64,000 nt of DNA from Aliiruegeria haliotis (GCF_003003255.1 NZ_PVTD01000002.1:682001-746000); one strand, 5' to 3'. Numbered from the stretch's first letter, positions 34,365-43,906 are shown. Program-made: numbers and translations. Notes: a model not told the origin generated them from the letters alone.

Positions 34365-35255
34365 TCATTGCGCCCGCCGGGTCTCCCGCCAGGCGAGGAG
34401 CGCCGCGCCGCCAAGGATCGTGCCGGCACCGAGGAACGAGATCCAGTCCGGCAGGACACCGAAGATCGCACTGTCATAAATCGTGGCAAAGACCAGTGTC
34501 GCATAAGCGAATGGCGCCACGAAGCTCGCCTCGGCTCGCGCAACCGCATTGATGTAGCAGGTCTGGGCGAGCGCCATCGCCGCCCCGAGCCCGCCCATCG
34601 CAGCCCATTGCCCCGCCGTCGGCATCTGCCAGACGGGCAGGACAGCGCAGGTCGCAATGCCAAGCCCGATCATGTTGTTGATCAACAGCACCTGAAACGG
34701 GCGTTCCCGCCCTGCGAGCTTCTTGATGAAGATCACCTCGAGCCCCATCACGGCCGCCGAGCCTACGGCCAGCAGCGCCGCGGGCTGGAAGGTTCCCGGC
34801 CCGGGACGCAGCAGGATGACAGCCCCCAGAAGTGCAATCGCCGCAGCCGACCACCGGACGCGTCCGACGTTCTCTCCCAGCAGCGGGATCGCCAGCATCA
34901 TCGCAAAAACCGGATTGAGGAAGGTGATTGCGGTCGCGTCCGCCATCGGGATCCGGGCAACGGCGGCGAACATCAGCGTCACCCCCGCGAAACCCGCCGT
35001 GGAGCGCGCCACATGCAGCCCCCAATGCGGCCGCCGAACCGAGGGTCGTACAACCGCCGCTACGCTCGACAGCACCAGGAAGGCGAACAGGAACCGGCCG
35101 TGGGTGACCTGGACCGGGTGCAGGGCAGGGCCAAGCACATCCGTCCCCAACGCCTTGGCGAACAAGGTCGTAACCGCCACCAGCGAGGAGGCGGCCAGCA
35201 TCAGCGTCAAGGCCAGCGATTTCGACTGGGCGGGGGCTACGAATGTGTCACTCAT
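34365..35255 (-). CDS. EamA/DMT family transporter
   Basis: Inner-membrane protein, 296 residues with ten hydrophobic segments formed by two EamA repeats, as expected for the drug/metabolite transporter superfamily. The first repeat ends with MADATAITFLNPVFAMML, the typical EamA closing segment, and the second with AEASFVAPFAYATLVFATIYD. Members export amino acids, purines or other metabolites; nothing here defines the cargo. It is divergent from argD with 234 bp between. Confidence 0.8.
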   Translation of the reverse strand: MSDTFVAPAQSKSLALTLMLAASSLVAVTTLFAKALGTDVLGPALHPVQVTHGRFLFAFLVLSSVAAVVRPSVRRPHWGLHVARSTAGFAGVTLMFAAVARIPMADATAITFLNPVFAMMLAIPLLGENVGRVRWSAAAIALLGAVILLRPGPGTFQPAALLAVGSAAVMGLEVIFIKKLAGRERPFQVLLINNMIGLGIATCAVLPVWQMPTAGQWAAMGGLGAAMALAQTCYINAVARAEASFVAPFAYATLVFATIYDSAIFGVLPDWISFLGAGTILGGAALLAWRETRRAQ

Positions 35256-35489
35256 GCCGCCCCGCTATCCCAGCTTTGCCCTCACTGCCAGAAAGAACTG
35301 GCCCTGTCGGGGGATCTGCGCTATCGCGCTCGACATGACATTGCTGCGCGCCCCCTCTCTCCGACGCATCCGACGTCGCGCCTGACCGCGTTTCACGCGT
35401 CCGGTCCGTTCCGCGCACCCTGTCCTTCCCGCATTGACACCTAGCCCCCCCTCGGGCACTCAATTCACTCCTATTGCGAGGATTTTTCG

Positions 35490-36677
35490 ATGATCGCCCC
35501 CGTTCTGCCGACCTACAATCGCGCTCCGCTTCACTTCGTGAAGGGAGAGGGCGTCTGGCTGACGGAGAAGGATGGACGACGTTTTCTCGATCTCGGTGCA
35601 GGCATCGCGGTGAACGCCCTTGGCCACGCAAACCCGCACCTCGTCCGGGCCTTGACTGAACAGGCCGGCGCGCTTTGGCATACGTCCAACCTCTACCATG
35701 TGGACCGGCAGCAGGCCCTGGCGGAACGGTTGGTGGACCTGACCTTTGCGGACACCTGCTTCTTCACCAATTCCGGAACCGAAGCCTGCGAACTTGCCGT
35801 GAAAATGGCACGCAAGTACTGGCACGAGACAGGCAGCCCGGAGCGCATGACGATCCTTGCCTTCGAGGGCTCGTTCCACGGCCGCTCAACGGCTGCGATT
35901 TCCGCTTCGGGTTCGGAGAAGATGACCGCCGGCTTCGGCCCGATGCTGCCGGGTTTCGTGACATTGCCTTACGGCGACACCGATGCGCTAGAAGCGGCGA
36001 TGAAGGACACGCATGTCGGCGCCATTCTGGTCGAGCCGTTGCAAGGCGAAGGTGGTATCCGCCTGCTCGACGACGACGTGCTGAAGCTCATGCGCAAGCT
36101 CTGCGATGAAACCGGAACGCTGTTGATCCTCGATGAAGTTCAATGCGGCATGGGGCGTACCGGAAAGCTTTTCGCCCATGAATGGGCCGGGATCGCTCCT
36201 GACATCATGATGGTCGCCAAAGGCATCGGCGGCGGCTTTCCCATTGGTGCCGTGCTGGCCACGGAGGCCGCGGCCTGCGGCATGGTCGCCGGAACCCACG
36301 GATCCACCTATGGCGGCAACCCCCTGGGCTGCGCCGTAGCGCTCGCCGTACTCGACGTGGTGTCGGATCCCGCCTTCCTCGACGAGGTTGTCCGCAAGTC
36401 GGGCCAGCTTCGCCAGCGGCTCGAAGGGCTCGTGGCGACACATCCGGACGTCTTCGAGGCGGTCCGCGGCGAAGGTCTCATGCTCGGCCTGGCCTGCACC
36501 GCCCCCAATACGGAGGTCGTCGCCGCCGGCTACGCAGAGGAACTGCTCGTGGTGCCGGCCGCCGAAAACGTAGTCCGCCTGCTGCCGCCGCTCAATATCA
36601 CCGATTCGGAGATCGACGACGCCCTCGCTCGCCTGGAGCGAACCGCGCGCCGCGTCGCAGGCGCCACACCTTCCTGA
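35490..36677 (+). CDS. argD: Acetylornithine aminotransferase ArgD
   Basis: Cytoplasmic PLP enzyme of aminotransferase class III, 395 residues. It transfers an amino group from glutamate to N-acetylglutamate semialdehyde in arginine synthesis and often also acts on succinyldiaminopimelate. Key parts are FTNSGTEACELAVKMAR near 92-108, FEGSFHGRSTAAISASG near 129-145, LLILDEVQCGMGRTG near 210-224 with the PLP aspartate, and the PLP lysine in MVAKGIGGGFPIGA near 244. GCG-rich spacing of 78 bp separates it from argF, with which it likely forms an operon. Confidence 0.92.
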   Translation: MIAPVLPTYNRAPLHFVKGEGVWLTEKDGRRFLDLGAGIAVNALGHANPHLVRALTEQAGALWHTSNLYHVDRQQALAERLVDLTFADTCFFTNSGTEACELAVKMARKYWHETGSPERMTILAFEGSFHGRSTAAISASGSEKMTAGFGPMLPGFVTLPYGDTDALEAAMKDTHVGAILVEPLQGEGGIRLLDDDVLKLMRKLCDETGTLLILDEVQCGMGRTGKLFAHEWAGIAPDIMMVAKGIGGGFPIGAVLATEAAACGMVAGTHGSTYGGNPLGCAVALAVLDVVSDPAFLDEVVRKSGQLRQRLEGLVATHPDVFEAVRGEGLMLGLACTAPNTEVVAAGYAEELLVVPAAENVVRLLPPLNITDSEIDDALARLERTARRVAGATPS

Positions 36678-36755
36678 TCCCTATTCTCAATCCCCGTCGC
36701 GGGGAGCGCGCATTGCGCCGGGGCAATCGGCCCCAAGACAGACGAAAGCAAAACG

Positions 36756-37682
36756 ATGAAACATTTTCTGGACATCCACACCACCGACGCCAGCGACCTG
36801 CGGTCCATGATCGACCAGGCGCGCAGCATGAAGGCCGCGCGGGACGGGCGCCCGAAGGGCACGCATGACGACCATCTGCCCCTCGAAGGGCAGATGGTCG
36901 CCCTGATCTTCGAAAAGCCGTCGACCCGGACGCGGGTGTCCTTCGATGTCGGCGTGCGGCAAATGGGCGGGCAGACCATGGTGCTCTCAGGCAGTGAAAT
37001 GCAGCTCGGCCACGGCGAGACGATCGGCGACACGGCACGGGTTCTGTCCCGCTATGTCGACCTCATCATGATCCGGACTTTCGAGGAAGCGACGCTTCTG
37101 GAACTGGCCGAAGCCGCGACGGTCCCGGTCATCAACGGGCTCACCAACCGCACGCATCCCTGCCAGATAATGGCGGACATCCTGACCTTCGAGGAACACC
37201 GCGGCCCCATCGCCGGCAAGAAAGTGGTCTGGTCAGGCGACGGAAACAACGTCTTCAACTCCTTTGCGCATGCCGCCGGGCAATTCGGCTTCGACCTGAC
37301 CTTTACCGGCCCGGAGACGCTCGATCCGGAGAAGGTCTTTGTGGATGGCGCGCGCGCAAGGGGTGTAAAGGTCGAGATCGAGCGCGATCCGTTCAAGGCG
37401 GTCAAGGGCGCCGACCTCGTGGTCACGGACACATGGCTTTCCATGCACGATTCCCAGTCCGCCCAGGAACGGCGCCACAATCAGCTGCGTCCCTACCAGG
37501 TGAATGCGGAACTGATGAGGGCCGCCGGCGATCAGGCGATCTTCATGCACTGCCTGCCCGCACATCGCGGCGAAGAGGCCACGTCCGAAGTCATGGATGG
37601 CCCGCAATCGGTGATCTTCGACGAGGCCGAGAACCGCCTGCACGCCCAGAAGGCCGTGATGCGGTGGTGCCTCGGCGTTTGA
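36756..37682 (+). CDS. argF: Ornithine carbamoyltransferase ArgF
   Basis: Cytoplasmic transferase, 308 residues, making citrulline from ornithine and carbamoyl phosphate. The carbamoyl-phosphate motif [12 protein letters not shown] is near 50-61, [11 protein letters not shown] near 130-140, and the ornithine-binding [10 protein letters not shown] near 263-272. [10 protein letters not shown] is the SMG-like loop. It follows argD in the same direction. Confidence 0.94.
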   Translation: MKHFLDIHTTDASDLRSMIDQARSMKAARDGRPKGTHDDHLPLEGQMVALIFEKPSTRTRVSFDVGVRQMGGQTMVLSGSEMQLGHGETIGDTARVLSRYVDLIMIRTFEEATLLELAEAATVPVINGLTNRTHPCQIMADILTFEEHRGPIAGKKVVWSGDGNNVFNSFAHAAGQFGFDLTFTGPETLDPEKVFVDGARARGVKVEIERDPFKAVKGADLVVTDTWLSMHDSQSAQERRHNQLRPYQVNAELMRAAGDQAIFMHCLPAHRGEEATSEVMDGPQSVIFDEAENRLHAQKAVMRWCLGV

Positions 37683-37812
37683 CGCGATCCTTGCGCGGCG
37701 GACCGCCGAAGGCTGGGCCCGCGCAAGAAAACTGTTTGAAACCGCCTCTCTGCATGCGAAAGTTGCGCAAGTGGGTGTATTCTGCTGCCCGCTCTTTTTT
37801 GGAGGACGATTC

Positions 37813-38112
37813 ATGAAAAAGAACTATCTGGCCCTCTTCGCCGCAATGGGTTTTGCAATCGCAGCCGGAACGGCCTCGGCAGACACGGTTACCGTCATGT
37901 GCGAAAGCGGCACAGCCGGTACGAACAACGCGATCACGTTCAATGAAGAAGACGGCGCGATGCTCAAGGAAGAACTCGGCGCCGGCTTCGAAGACACTGT
38001 TTGCGAGGTTGGCAAACAGCTCAACTGGCCGGACTACGAGACCCCGACGCAGGTCAAGGTGACCATGTCGAACGGAAACGAGTACGACATCATGGCGCAA
38101 CAGGTGAAGTGA
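37813..38112 (+). CDS. Small periplasmic protein of unknown function
   Basis: Secreted protein of 99 residues. The signal peptide is about residues 1-24 (MKKNYLALFAAMGFAIAAGTASA). The mature 75 residues are acidic, predicted mostly beta, and contain two cysteines (VMCESGTAG and EDTVCEVGKQL) that could form a disulfide. I do not recognise a family. A strong GGAGG precedes the ATG by about 8 nt, and a hairpin terminator candidate follows at 38151-38178, so it appears to be its own transcription unit. Confidence 0.72.
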   Translation: MKKNYLALFAAMGFAIAAGTASADTVTVMCESGTAGTNNAITFNEEDGAMLKEELGAGFEDTVCEVGKQLNWPDYETPTQVKVTMSNGNEYDIMAQQVK

Positions 38113-38150
38113 TCCAACTGGCGGGGGGTACTCCGCCTGAACGCAGATCC

Positions 38151-38178
38151 GGGCCGTGACGAACCATCGTCGCGGCCC
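38151..38178 (+). terminator. Hairpin terminator after small secreted protein
   Basis: GGGCCGTGACGA at 38151-38162 pairs with TCGTCGCGGCCC at 38167-38178 (one G-U pair) around ACCA, a 12-bp stem, followed by GACTTTGT, a weak T-rich tail. Confidence 0.65.
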
Positions 38179-38273
38179 GACTTTGTCCGGAGACTGATGC
38201 CCTGCGGACGAGGCCTCACAAAGGTCCCGTTTCGGGTCGTGTCCCCCAGCCCGTGCCACCTGTGGCCCTGACT

Positions 38274-40715
38274 TCAGCCCTTTCGGCGTTTCGCGCGCAG
38301 CGTCGGATCAGCCTGCGTCGGATCCTCCGGCCACGGGTGTTTGGGGTATTGCGCCCGCATGTCCTTGCGAACGTCTGCGTAGGACGCGGCCCAGAAGCCC
38401 GGAATATCCATCGTGGTCTGCACTGGGCGGCCGGCGGGTGACAGCAGCGTGACCCGCAGCGGCAAACGGCGCGGTCCGACGGTCGGATGGTCGGTCACGC
38501 CGAACATCTCCTGCACGCGCAACTGAATCGCGGGGTGTTCGCCACCAAAGTCTATCGGGACCTTGCGGCCAAGCGGGGTGACGAAAGCGCCGGGGATCTC
38601 ACGGTCGAGCCGTTGTTGCCCCTCCCATCCGATGTGCAGGCGAAGCGGCTCCACGAGGTCGAGGCGGCGAATATCCTCCGCCGTGCGCACAGCGCCCAGA
38701 TGCGGCAGGAGCCAGTCTCCGGCCGTTTCCAGCAGTGTCGCATCCAAGAGGTCGACGATCTCGCCCCCCTCGGTACGATAAAGCACCGCCCGGGCCTGCA
38801 ACCTGCGGGAGGCCTCGCTCCACGGAAGGCCAAGCTGGCGCACGCCTTCAAGCGCAGCTTCGGCGAGAACCTCCGCCGGAGCATTCCGCCAGATCTGGTC
38901 GGCCAGCACCAGGGCGCCGAACATCTCCTGCCTGCGGGCAACCACGCGCCGGTCCCGCTTCGACCAGTCCGCAATGTCCCGCCAACTGATCTGCTCGGCG
39001 TAGAGGCCTCTCAACTCGCTTTCCGCCAACGGGACGGCGAGGCGGATCTTCGCATCCCGCCGGTCACCGTCGAGATCGGTGGCAACGAGCAGGCGCTGCC
39101 CGGCCAGGGCGTCGCTTTCGGCCATGGTCGCCCCCTTGCCGCCCGACAACAGCCACCGCGGCACGTCTCCCGGACGACGCAGGCCGATGCGGTCGGGATA
39201 GGCAAGCGCCGCCGCCTCCGCCGGGGACAGCAGGCGCTCTGTTTCCGGGGCGAGGCGGCGAAGGCGCCTTGCCTCCGACCGGATGCGCTCGACGGCCGCG
39301 CGGTTGACCTCTCCGGGCAGGTCCCTTCGCCCGTCGAGGGCTTGCAGGCGCAGGGCCAGATCCGCCGGCGCACCGCGCAGCGGGTCGCGATCCGCGAGCA
39401 GCGCGGCAAGGGGCGCCGCAGGTTTGCCGGCAAGCAGCAACATATGCGCAAGGCGTGGGTGCAACGGCAGCCGGGCAAGGGCACGGCCATGGGCGGTGAT
39501 CGACCCTGTCGCATCCAGCGCCCCAAGCGAACGGAGCAACGCCTGCGCCTCGGCCAATGCCCCCTCTGGCGGCGGCGTCAGAAACGGCAACTCGGCGTTG
39601 CCCCATAGGGCCAGTTCCAGCGCGAGCCCGGTAAGGTCGGCGGCTTCGATTTCTGCCGGTGGGAAAGCCTGCAGCGCGCCTTCCTCGCCCTTCGTCCAGA
39701 GCCGATAGCAGGTTCCGGGCGACAGGCGGCCGGCACGCCCTGCCCTCTGGGTCGCTTCCGCCCGCGTGACCCGTTCGGTCACCAGTCGCGACATGCCCGA
39801 GTTCGGGTCGAACCGGGCCCGGCGCGCGCGGCCGGCATCCACAACGCATGTGATCCCGTCGATGGTGAGCGAGGTTTCGGCGATGGAGGTGGCCAGAACA
39901 ACCTTGCGTCCCTCTCGCGCTGGCGCGATGGCCGCCCGCTGCGCCCGGAACTCCATGGCACCAAAAAGCGGGCGGATAACGGTCGCTGGCGGCAAGTCCC
40001 TCGCCAGCAGTGCCTCGGTGCGCCGGATCTCTCCCTCGCCGGGCAGGAAAACCAGCACGCTGCCGTCTGTCTCTCCCAGTGCCCTTCGGGTCAGTTCCGC
40101 CGTCGCCTGGTCCAATCTGGCCCGCTTGTCCAGCGGTCGCTCCAGGTGACGGATCGAGACCGGGAAAGCGCGCCCCTCGGAGGTAACAACGGGCGCCCCG
40201 CCCATCAGCTCCGCCACGGGGCCAGCGTCCAGCGTGGCCGACATCGGCAGCAGGATGAGGTCATCCCGCAGGGCGTCGCGCACCTCAAGACACAGGGCGA
40301 GCCCCAGATCGGCATTCAGCGAACGTTCGTGGAACTCGTCAAAAAGCACGGCACCGATGCCCGACAGCTCGGGATCGGATTGCAACATCCGCGTGAGGAT
40401 GCCCTCCGTGACGACCTCGATCCGCGTGTCCTTGCCCACCCGGGCCTCGCCACGGATCCGGTAGCCGACGGTCGCGCCCACATCCTCCCCAAGCTGCTCC
40501 GCCAGCCGCTCCGCGGCGGCGCGCGCGGCCAGCCGGCGCGGCTCCAGCATCACGATCCGCCCGGCACACAGCCCGGCCTCCAGAAGTGCCAGCGGTACCC
40601 GGGTTGTCTTGCCAGCGCCGGGCGGCGCCTGCAATACCGCCTGCCCGGCGGCACGTAACGCCGCCACAAGGTCCGGCAGCACGGCATCGATGGGCAGGAC
40701 GGGCAGGTCTTTCAT
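38274..40715 (-). CDS. hrpB: ATP-dependent helicase HrpB
   Basis: DEAH-box helicase, 813 residues, full length. Motif I APPGAGKTTRVPLA is near 35-48, motif II LFDEFHERSLNADL near 120, SAT-containing LPMSATLDAGPV near 157, then VVLATSIAETSLTIDG and ATQRAGRAGRLSPG near 315, with HA2/HrpB C-terminal domains ending in RVTLLSPAGRPVQTT and a helical tail. HrpB is widespread in proteobacteria; its cellular RNA target is not well defined. It follows the DUF3108 gene by 8 nt and is probably co-transcribed with it. Confidence 0.92.
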   Translation of the reverse strand: MKDLPVLPIDAVLPDLVAALRAAGQAVLQAPPGAGKTTRVPLALLEAGLCAGRIVMLEPRRLAARAAAERLAEQLGEDVGATVGYRIRGEARVGKDTRIEVVTEGILTRMLQSDPELSGIGAVLFDEFHERSLNADLGLALCLEVRDALRDDLILLPMSATLDAGPVAELMGGAPVVTSEGRAFPVSIRHLERPLDKRARLDQATAELTRRALGETDGSVLVFLPGEGEIRRTEALLARDLPPATVIRPLFGAMEFRAQRAAIAPAREGRKVVLATSIAETSLTIDGITCVVDAGRARRARFDPNSGMSRLVTERVTRAEATQRAGRAGRLSPGTCYRLWTKGEEGALQAFPPAEIEAADLTGLALELALWGNAELPFLTPPPEGALAEAQALLRSLGALDATGSITAHGRALARLPLHPRLAHMLLLAGKPAAPLAALLADRDPLRGAPADLALRLQALDGRRDLPGEVNRAAVERIRSEARRLRRLAPETERLLSPAEAAALAYPDRIGLRRPGDVPRWLLSGGKGATMAESDALAGQRLLVATDLDGDRRDAKIRLAVPLAESELRGLYAEQISWRDIADWSKRDRRVVARRQEMFGALVLADQIWRNAPAEVLAEAALEGVRQLGLPWSEASRRLQARAVLYRTEGGEIVDLLDATLLETAGDWLLPHLGAVRTAEDIRRLDLVEPLRLHIGWEGQQRLDREIPGAFVTPLGRKVPIDFGGEHPAIQLRVQEMFGVTDHPTVGPRRLPLRVTLLSPAGRPVQTTMDIPGFWAASYADVRKDMRAQYPKHPWPEDPTQADPTLRAKRRKG

Positions 40716-40723
40716 GCGGGCCT

Positions 40724-41428
40724 TCAGCGGCGGCGCAGGACCACCGCGCCAATGGTTGTGGGGACCCGCACCTCTTCCACGCGATGCACACCGCCGTCAA
40801 GCACACGGTAGGTGACCGAGAAAGGCCAGTGCACCTTCTCCGCCATATCCTCGTCCGAGAAACCGGCAATGCGGGAATAGGTGCCCGGACATACCAGCCT
40901 TTCACCCTGCCGCTTGCCGCCGTTCATGCGGATACGAGTCCGCTCCCGCCCGTCATAGGGGGAGATATCGAGTGCGCAGGCCAGCTCCGCCGGACGGTCG
41001 CGCAGGATCGCATAGGCTGTCGTCAGCGGGTCCACCGTTCCGCCCTGGCCTGCCGGATCGGCGTGGTACGACTTTCGCCGGGTGTCGGGCGGCGTTTTCG
41101 TTATCGACGGCACTCCGCCACGGTAGCGGTATTTCGCGGTCGTGGTTTTGCTCCGTTTCGCCACCTCCTCGGCATAGGCCGATGGACGATAGCGGTTGCC
41201 GGAGACAGATCCATTGGCCGCCGCCTTGACCCGCGCCGGGTACAGGCTCCGCGCGAGCCCGGTGCTGGCCACCTGCCCGTTCACCTTGTAGCGCCCGCCG
41301 CTTTCGTTCCCCCGGAACGCAATGGTCCCCGCCCCGATGCCCGCGATGGACACCGAAAACGTGCCCTCCTCGGCGAATGTGGGCAGGGGAAGCAGGAAGG
41401 CAAACAGAATGGGAAACAGGCGCCGCAT
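40724..41428 (-). CDS. DUF3108 family secreted protein
   Basis: Periplasmic protein of 234 residues. The signal peptide is about 1-19 (MRRLFPILFAFLLPLPTFA). The body matches the DUF3108 type: an N-terminal strand-rich half (GTFSVSIAGIGAGTIAFRG, YKVNGQVASTGLA) and later DPLTTAYAILRD and CPGTYSRIAGFSDEDM. Function unknown. Start 41428 gives the signal peptide directly; an upstream extension is not protein-like. It precedes hrpB by 8 nt. Confidence 0.72.
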   Translation of the reverse strand: MRRLFPILFAFLLPLPTFAEEGTFSVSIAGIGAGTIAFRGNESGGRYKVNGQVASTGLARSLYPARVKAAANGSVSGNRYRPSAYAEEVAKRSKTTTAKYRYRGGVPSITKTPPDTRRKSYHADPAGQGGTVDPLTTAYAILRDRPAELACALDISPYDGRERTRIRMNGGKRQGERLVCPGTYSRIAGFSDEDMAEKVHWPFSVTYRVLDGGVHRVEEVRVPTTIGAVVLRRR

Positions 41429-41741
41429 GGAAATCTCCGGACTGACAAATCGGTTGACCCACAGGGGGGCGGAAGCGTCGGTTCGGGTCAAGGCCACCGC
41501 TTCCAATGTTTCAACCCTCGGCGAAAACCCCCACATCCCCTATTCGAACCTTTTCCAACGGGATCCTTTGCGACCAAGCATGGATCGGGATTTGTCCGCT
41601 CGGACGCGCAAGAGCCGTTGTCCTCCCCCGCGAGAGCAAGCATACCTTGACCATGGAACCGGGCGATCCGGCCCGTCCTGAGCCCCCTTTCTTCGTGTCC
41701 CTTGCGGACGCGTTCGCAATGATCGGCGCAAGGAGTCGCAA
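41429..41741. other. Divergent intergenic region, DUF3108 and cobB
   Basis: The 313-bp space between divergent starts presumably contains both promoters. I see no gene, tRNA or strong palindrome in it. Confidence 0.5.
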
Positions 41742-42437
41742 ATGCAGAAGATCGTCCTCCTCACCGGCGCCGGAATCTCTGCCGAGAGTGGCCTCGGCAC
41801 GTTCCGCGATGCGGGAGGGATCTGGTCCCAATACGACCTTGAGGAAGTGGCCACGCCAGAGGGATTCGCGCGCAACCCCGCGCTCGTCCACTCGTTCTAC
41901 AACGCACGCCGCGCCAATGCGCTGGATGCTGCGCCCAACGCCGCACACGAAGCGCTCGCCCGGTTGGAACGCGACTGGCCGGGCGAAGTGGTGCTCATTA
42001 CCCAGAATGTCGACGACCTCCACGAACGTGCAGGGCACAATCGGGTCATCCACATGCACGGAGAGCTGACGCAAGCCCTATGCGCGGCCTGCGGTGCCCA
42101 TTGGGAGGCACCGCGGGAAATGTTTGCAGAAGATCCCTGCCCGGAGTGCGGAGAGCCCGCCACACGCCCCGACATCGTCTGGTTCGGAGAGATGCCCTAC
42201 GATATGGACCTGATCGAGCGGCACATCGCGAGTGCTTCATTGTTCGCATCCATTGGCACATCCGGGCAGGTCTTCCCTGCCGCGGGCTTCGTCATGCAAG
42301 CCAACGCCGCGGGCGCCGAAACGGTGGAACTGAACCTCGAAGCTTCGGAACTGTCGGGCATGTTCGACGAACGTCACGAGGGCCCGGCGAGCGATGTCGT
42401 TCCGCAGTGGGTGGAGCAGATGCTCGAGACACTCTGA
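41742..42437 (+). CDS. cobB: NAD-dependent protein deacylase, sirtuin class III (CobB)
   Basis: Cytoplasmic sirtuin, 231 residues. It removes acyl groups from lysines, using NAD. Motifs: GAGISAESGLGTFRD at 9-23, TQNVDDLHERAG at 87-98 and the catalytic histidine in IHMHGEL (His106). Zinc cysteines are 114, 117, 133 and 136. Tyr53 and Arg56 (FYNARR) form the YxxR pair that in class III sirtuins favours succinyl- or malonyl-lysine, so desuccinylation or demalonylation is likely alongside deacetylation. Monocistronic as far as can be seen. Confidence 0.92.
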   Translation: MQKIVLLTGAGISAESGLGTFRDAGGIWSQYDLEEVATPEGFARNPALVHSFYNARRANALDAAPNAAHEALARLERDWPGEVVLITQNVDDLHERAGHNRVIHMHGELTQALCAACGAHWEAPREMFAEDPCPECGEPATRPDIVWFGEMPYDMDLIERHIASASLFASIGTSGQVFPAAGFVMQANAAGAETVELNLEASELSGMFDERHEGPASDVVPQWVEQMLETL

Positions 42438-42999
42438 AGCGCGACGGGGTGTATTCTCCTCGATGCACCCCACGGGGACGGATTGAAACTCTTACGATGG
42501 TATCAAAAGCGCCCCTTTGCAGCAGATACAGTTGCCCGGCGCCCCCTCTCCGCAACTGACCCGGCCGAACGGCCACTGCGCGTTTTATCGCGGTTTTTGA
42601 CACCATCGAGGTCGGCCCGGACGACCACCATGGCTCCTGCGACTGTCGCCGAAACGACTATCGGCGGCGTCCAGCAACAGAACCAGCCCGACGAGCACCA
42701 CTTTGGACTTCGCCTGCGCGGGTGCGAGTCCGACCCGGAGTCCGGGTCATCAGGGCGGTTCCCCGGAATGCCCGCGTTCCATTCCTGCCACCCCGTCCAT
42801 CCACGAATCGAAACGTGCGCAAGGCTGCATCTCTCAGCGGTCGACCTCAGGCCAGGGCCGTCGTTTCCTCTAGCGGCGATGGCCACCGGCGTTGCACCCT
42901 GCGCCACGCCTCCGCGGCGCGATTCCCGCACCACGCGCGCCCGGTCGGCGCGTGACGGCCGGCGGATGCCGGCCCGAGCGGGCCGACACCCCGTTTGCC
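42438..42999. other. 562-bp region without a supported gene
   Basis: No frame is convincing. The region contains GACCCGG-AGT-CCGGGTC (42732-42748), a perfect 7-bp hairpin, and the terminator candidate at 42970-42985. A plus-strand open frame of about 210 codons from 42483 has poor codon bias and overlaps the copper chaperone gene, so I did not call it. Confidence 0.5.
42970..42985 (-). terminator. Hairpin after copper chaperone gene
   Basis: CGGCCC-GAGC-GGGCCG forms a 6-bp stem 15 nt after the stop codon of the gene at 43000-43449; there is no T-tract. Confidence 0.4.
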
Positions 43000-43449
43000 T
43001 CAGTGGCTCATCTTGTCCTTGCGCTTCAGGTCGACCGGGATCTCCACGGTCACATCCCCGGCCTTCTCAAAGGACAGGGTCACGGTCACGCTGTCGCCAT
43101 CGTTCATCGGGCCCTTGAGCCCCATGAACATCACGTGGTCGCCGCCGCGTTTCAGCATGTGCATGCCGCCTGCGGGGATCGCGAATCCCTCTTCGACATG
43201 CACCATTTTCATCACGCCATCGCCTGCATCCTTGTGGGTGTGCAACTCGGTCTTGCCGGCGATCTCGGAACTGGCGCCGACCAGGCGATCATCCTCGGTG
43301 CCGGTGTTGACGATATGCATAAAAGCGGCGCCAGCCTTGGCATTCGCCATGGCCGCACGGGCATAGGCGTCCTCGATCTTGATCTCGGCAAGCGCGGGGG
43401 TTGCGAGGGAAAGTGCGGCCACAGCCGCGAGAAGGGACTTGAGGGACAT
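43000..43449 (-). CDS. Periplasmic copper chaperone PCu(A)C family
   Basis: Periplasmic protein, 149 residues with a signal peptide at about 1-21 (MSLKSLLAAVAALSLATPALA). It matches the PCu(A)C/DUF461 family that delivers Cu(I) to the Cu-A centre of cytochrome oxidase. The His/Met copper site pattern is seen as TELHTH, GVMKMV, AGGMHML and DHVMFMGL. The start at 43449 has GGAG about 9 nt upstream. A small secreted protein gene lies 61 bp upstream on the same strand and is probably co-transcribed. Confidence 0.88.
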   Translation of the reverse strand: MSLKSLLAAVAALSLATPALAEIKIEDAYARAAMANAKAGAAFMHIVNTGTEDDRLVGASSEIAGKTELHTHKDAGDGVMKMVHVEEGFAIPAGGMHMLKRGGDHVMFMGLKGPMNDGDSVTVTLSFEKAGDVTVEIPVDLKRKDKMSH

Positions 43450-43510
43450 CTGTCGTCTCCGATGGTCTGTTTGTCGTTGAAAGGGTGTCAGGTGCGGTTG
43501 TACCAACCGC

Positions 43511-43858
43511 TCACGCCACCGGCGGGTCCCGCGCCCCGATCCCGTGCGGTACTGCAACCGCACATTGATCCAACCGCGCCGACGGCCAGTTGCACTGGGA
43601 CACCATCATGTCTCCGGCGACCACCTTCGTGGGCGACACCGCGGTTGCAGCCATCAGCGACGCGACAGCATCCGGGCACAGCGTCAACGATTCGACGGGC
43701 TTGCCATCGGCATCCACGCTGACTGTCAGAAGGCCATGACCGCTGCAAATCACGATCTGGCCGGCGGCCGGCGCCTGCCCGATAGCCATGCCGAACCCGA
43801 CGGCCGACAGGCCCAGGCTCAGTATCAGGAGAAGGGATATCAGGCGCAGGCGAAACAT
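43511..43858 (-). CDS. Small secreted or membrane-anchored protein, DUF2946-like
   Basis: Protein of 115 residues with an N-terminal hydrophobic segment (MFRLRLISLLLILSLGLSAV) that may be a signal peptide. The remainder has cysteines in IVICSGHGLLTV, LTLCPDAVASLMA, SQCNWPS and DQCAVAV, resembling DUF2946 proteins that often accompany copper genes. Adjacency to the PCu(A)C chaperone supports a copper link, but the family match is from memory and weak. An ATG 9 nt further upstream (43867) is also possible. Confidence 0.5.
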   Translation of the reverse strand: MFRLRLISLLLILSLGLSAVGFGMAIGQAPAAGQIVICSGHGLLTVSVDADGKPVESLTLCPDAVASLMAATAVSPTKVVAGDMMVSQCNWPSARLDQCAVAVPHGIGARDPPVA

Positions 43859-43906
43859 CGGGCGCACCCTACGGCTGCGCGGAAAAAAGGCAATCTGAAA
43901 AACAAA

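Noticed and set aside
41520-41550. tRNA-like TTCGAACC sequence
   Set aside because: No cloverleaf, acceptor stem or anticodon arm could be fitted around it on either strand.
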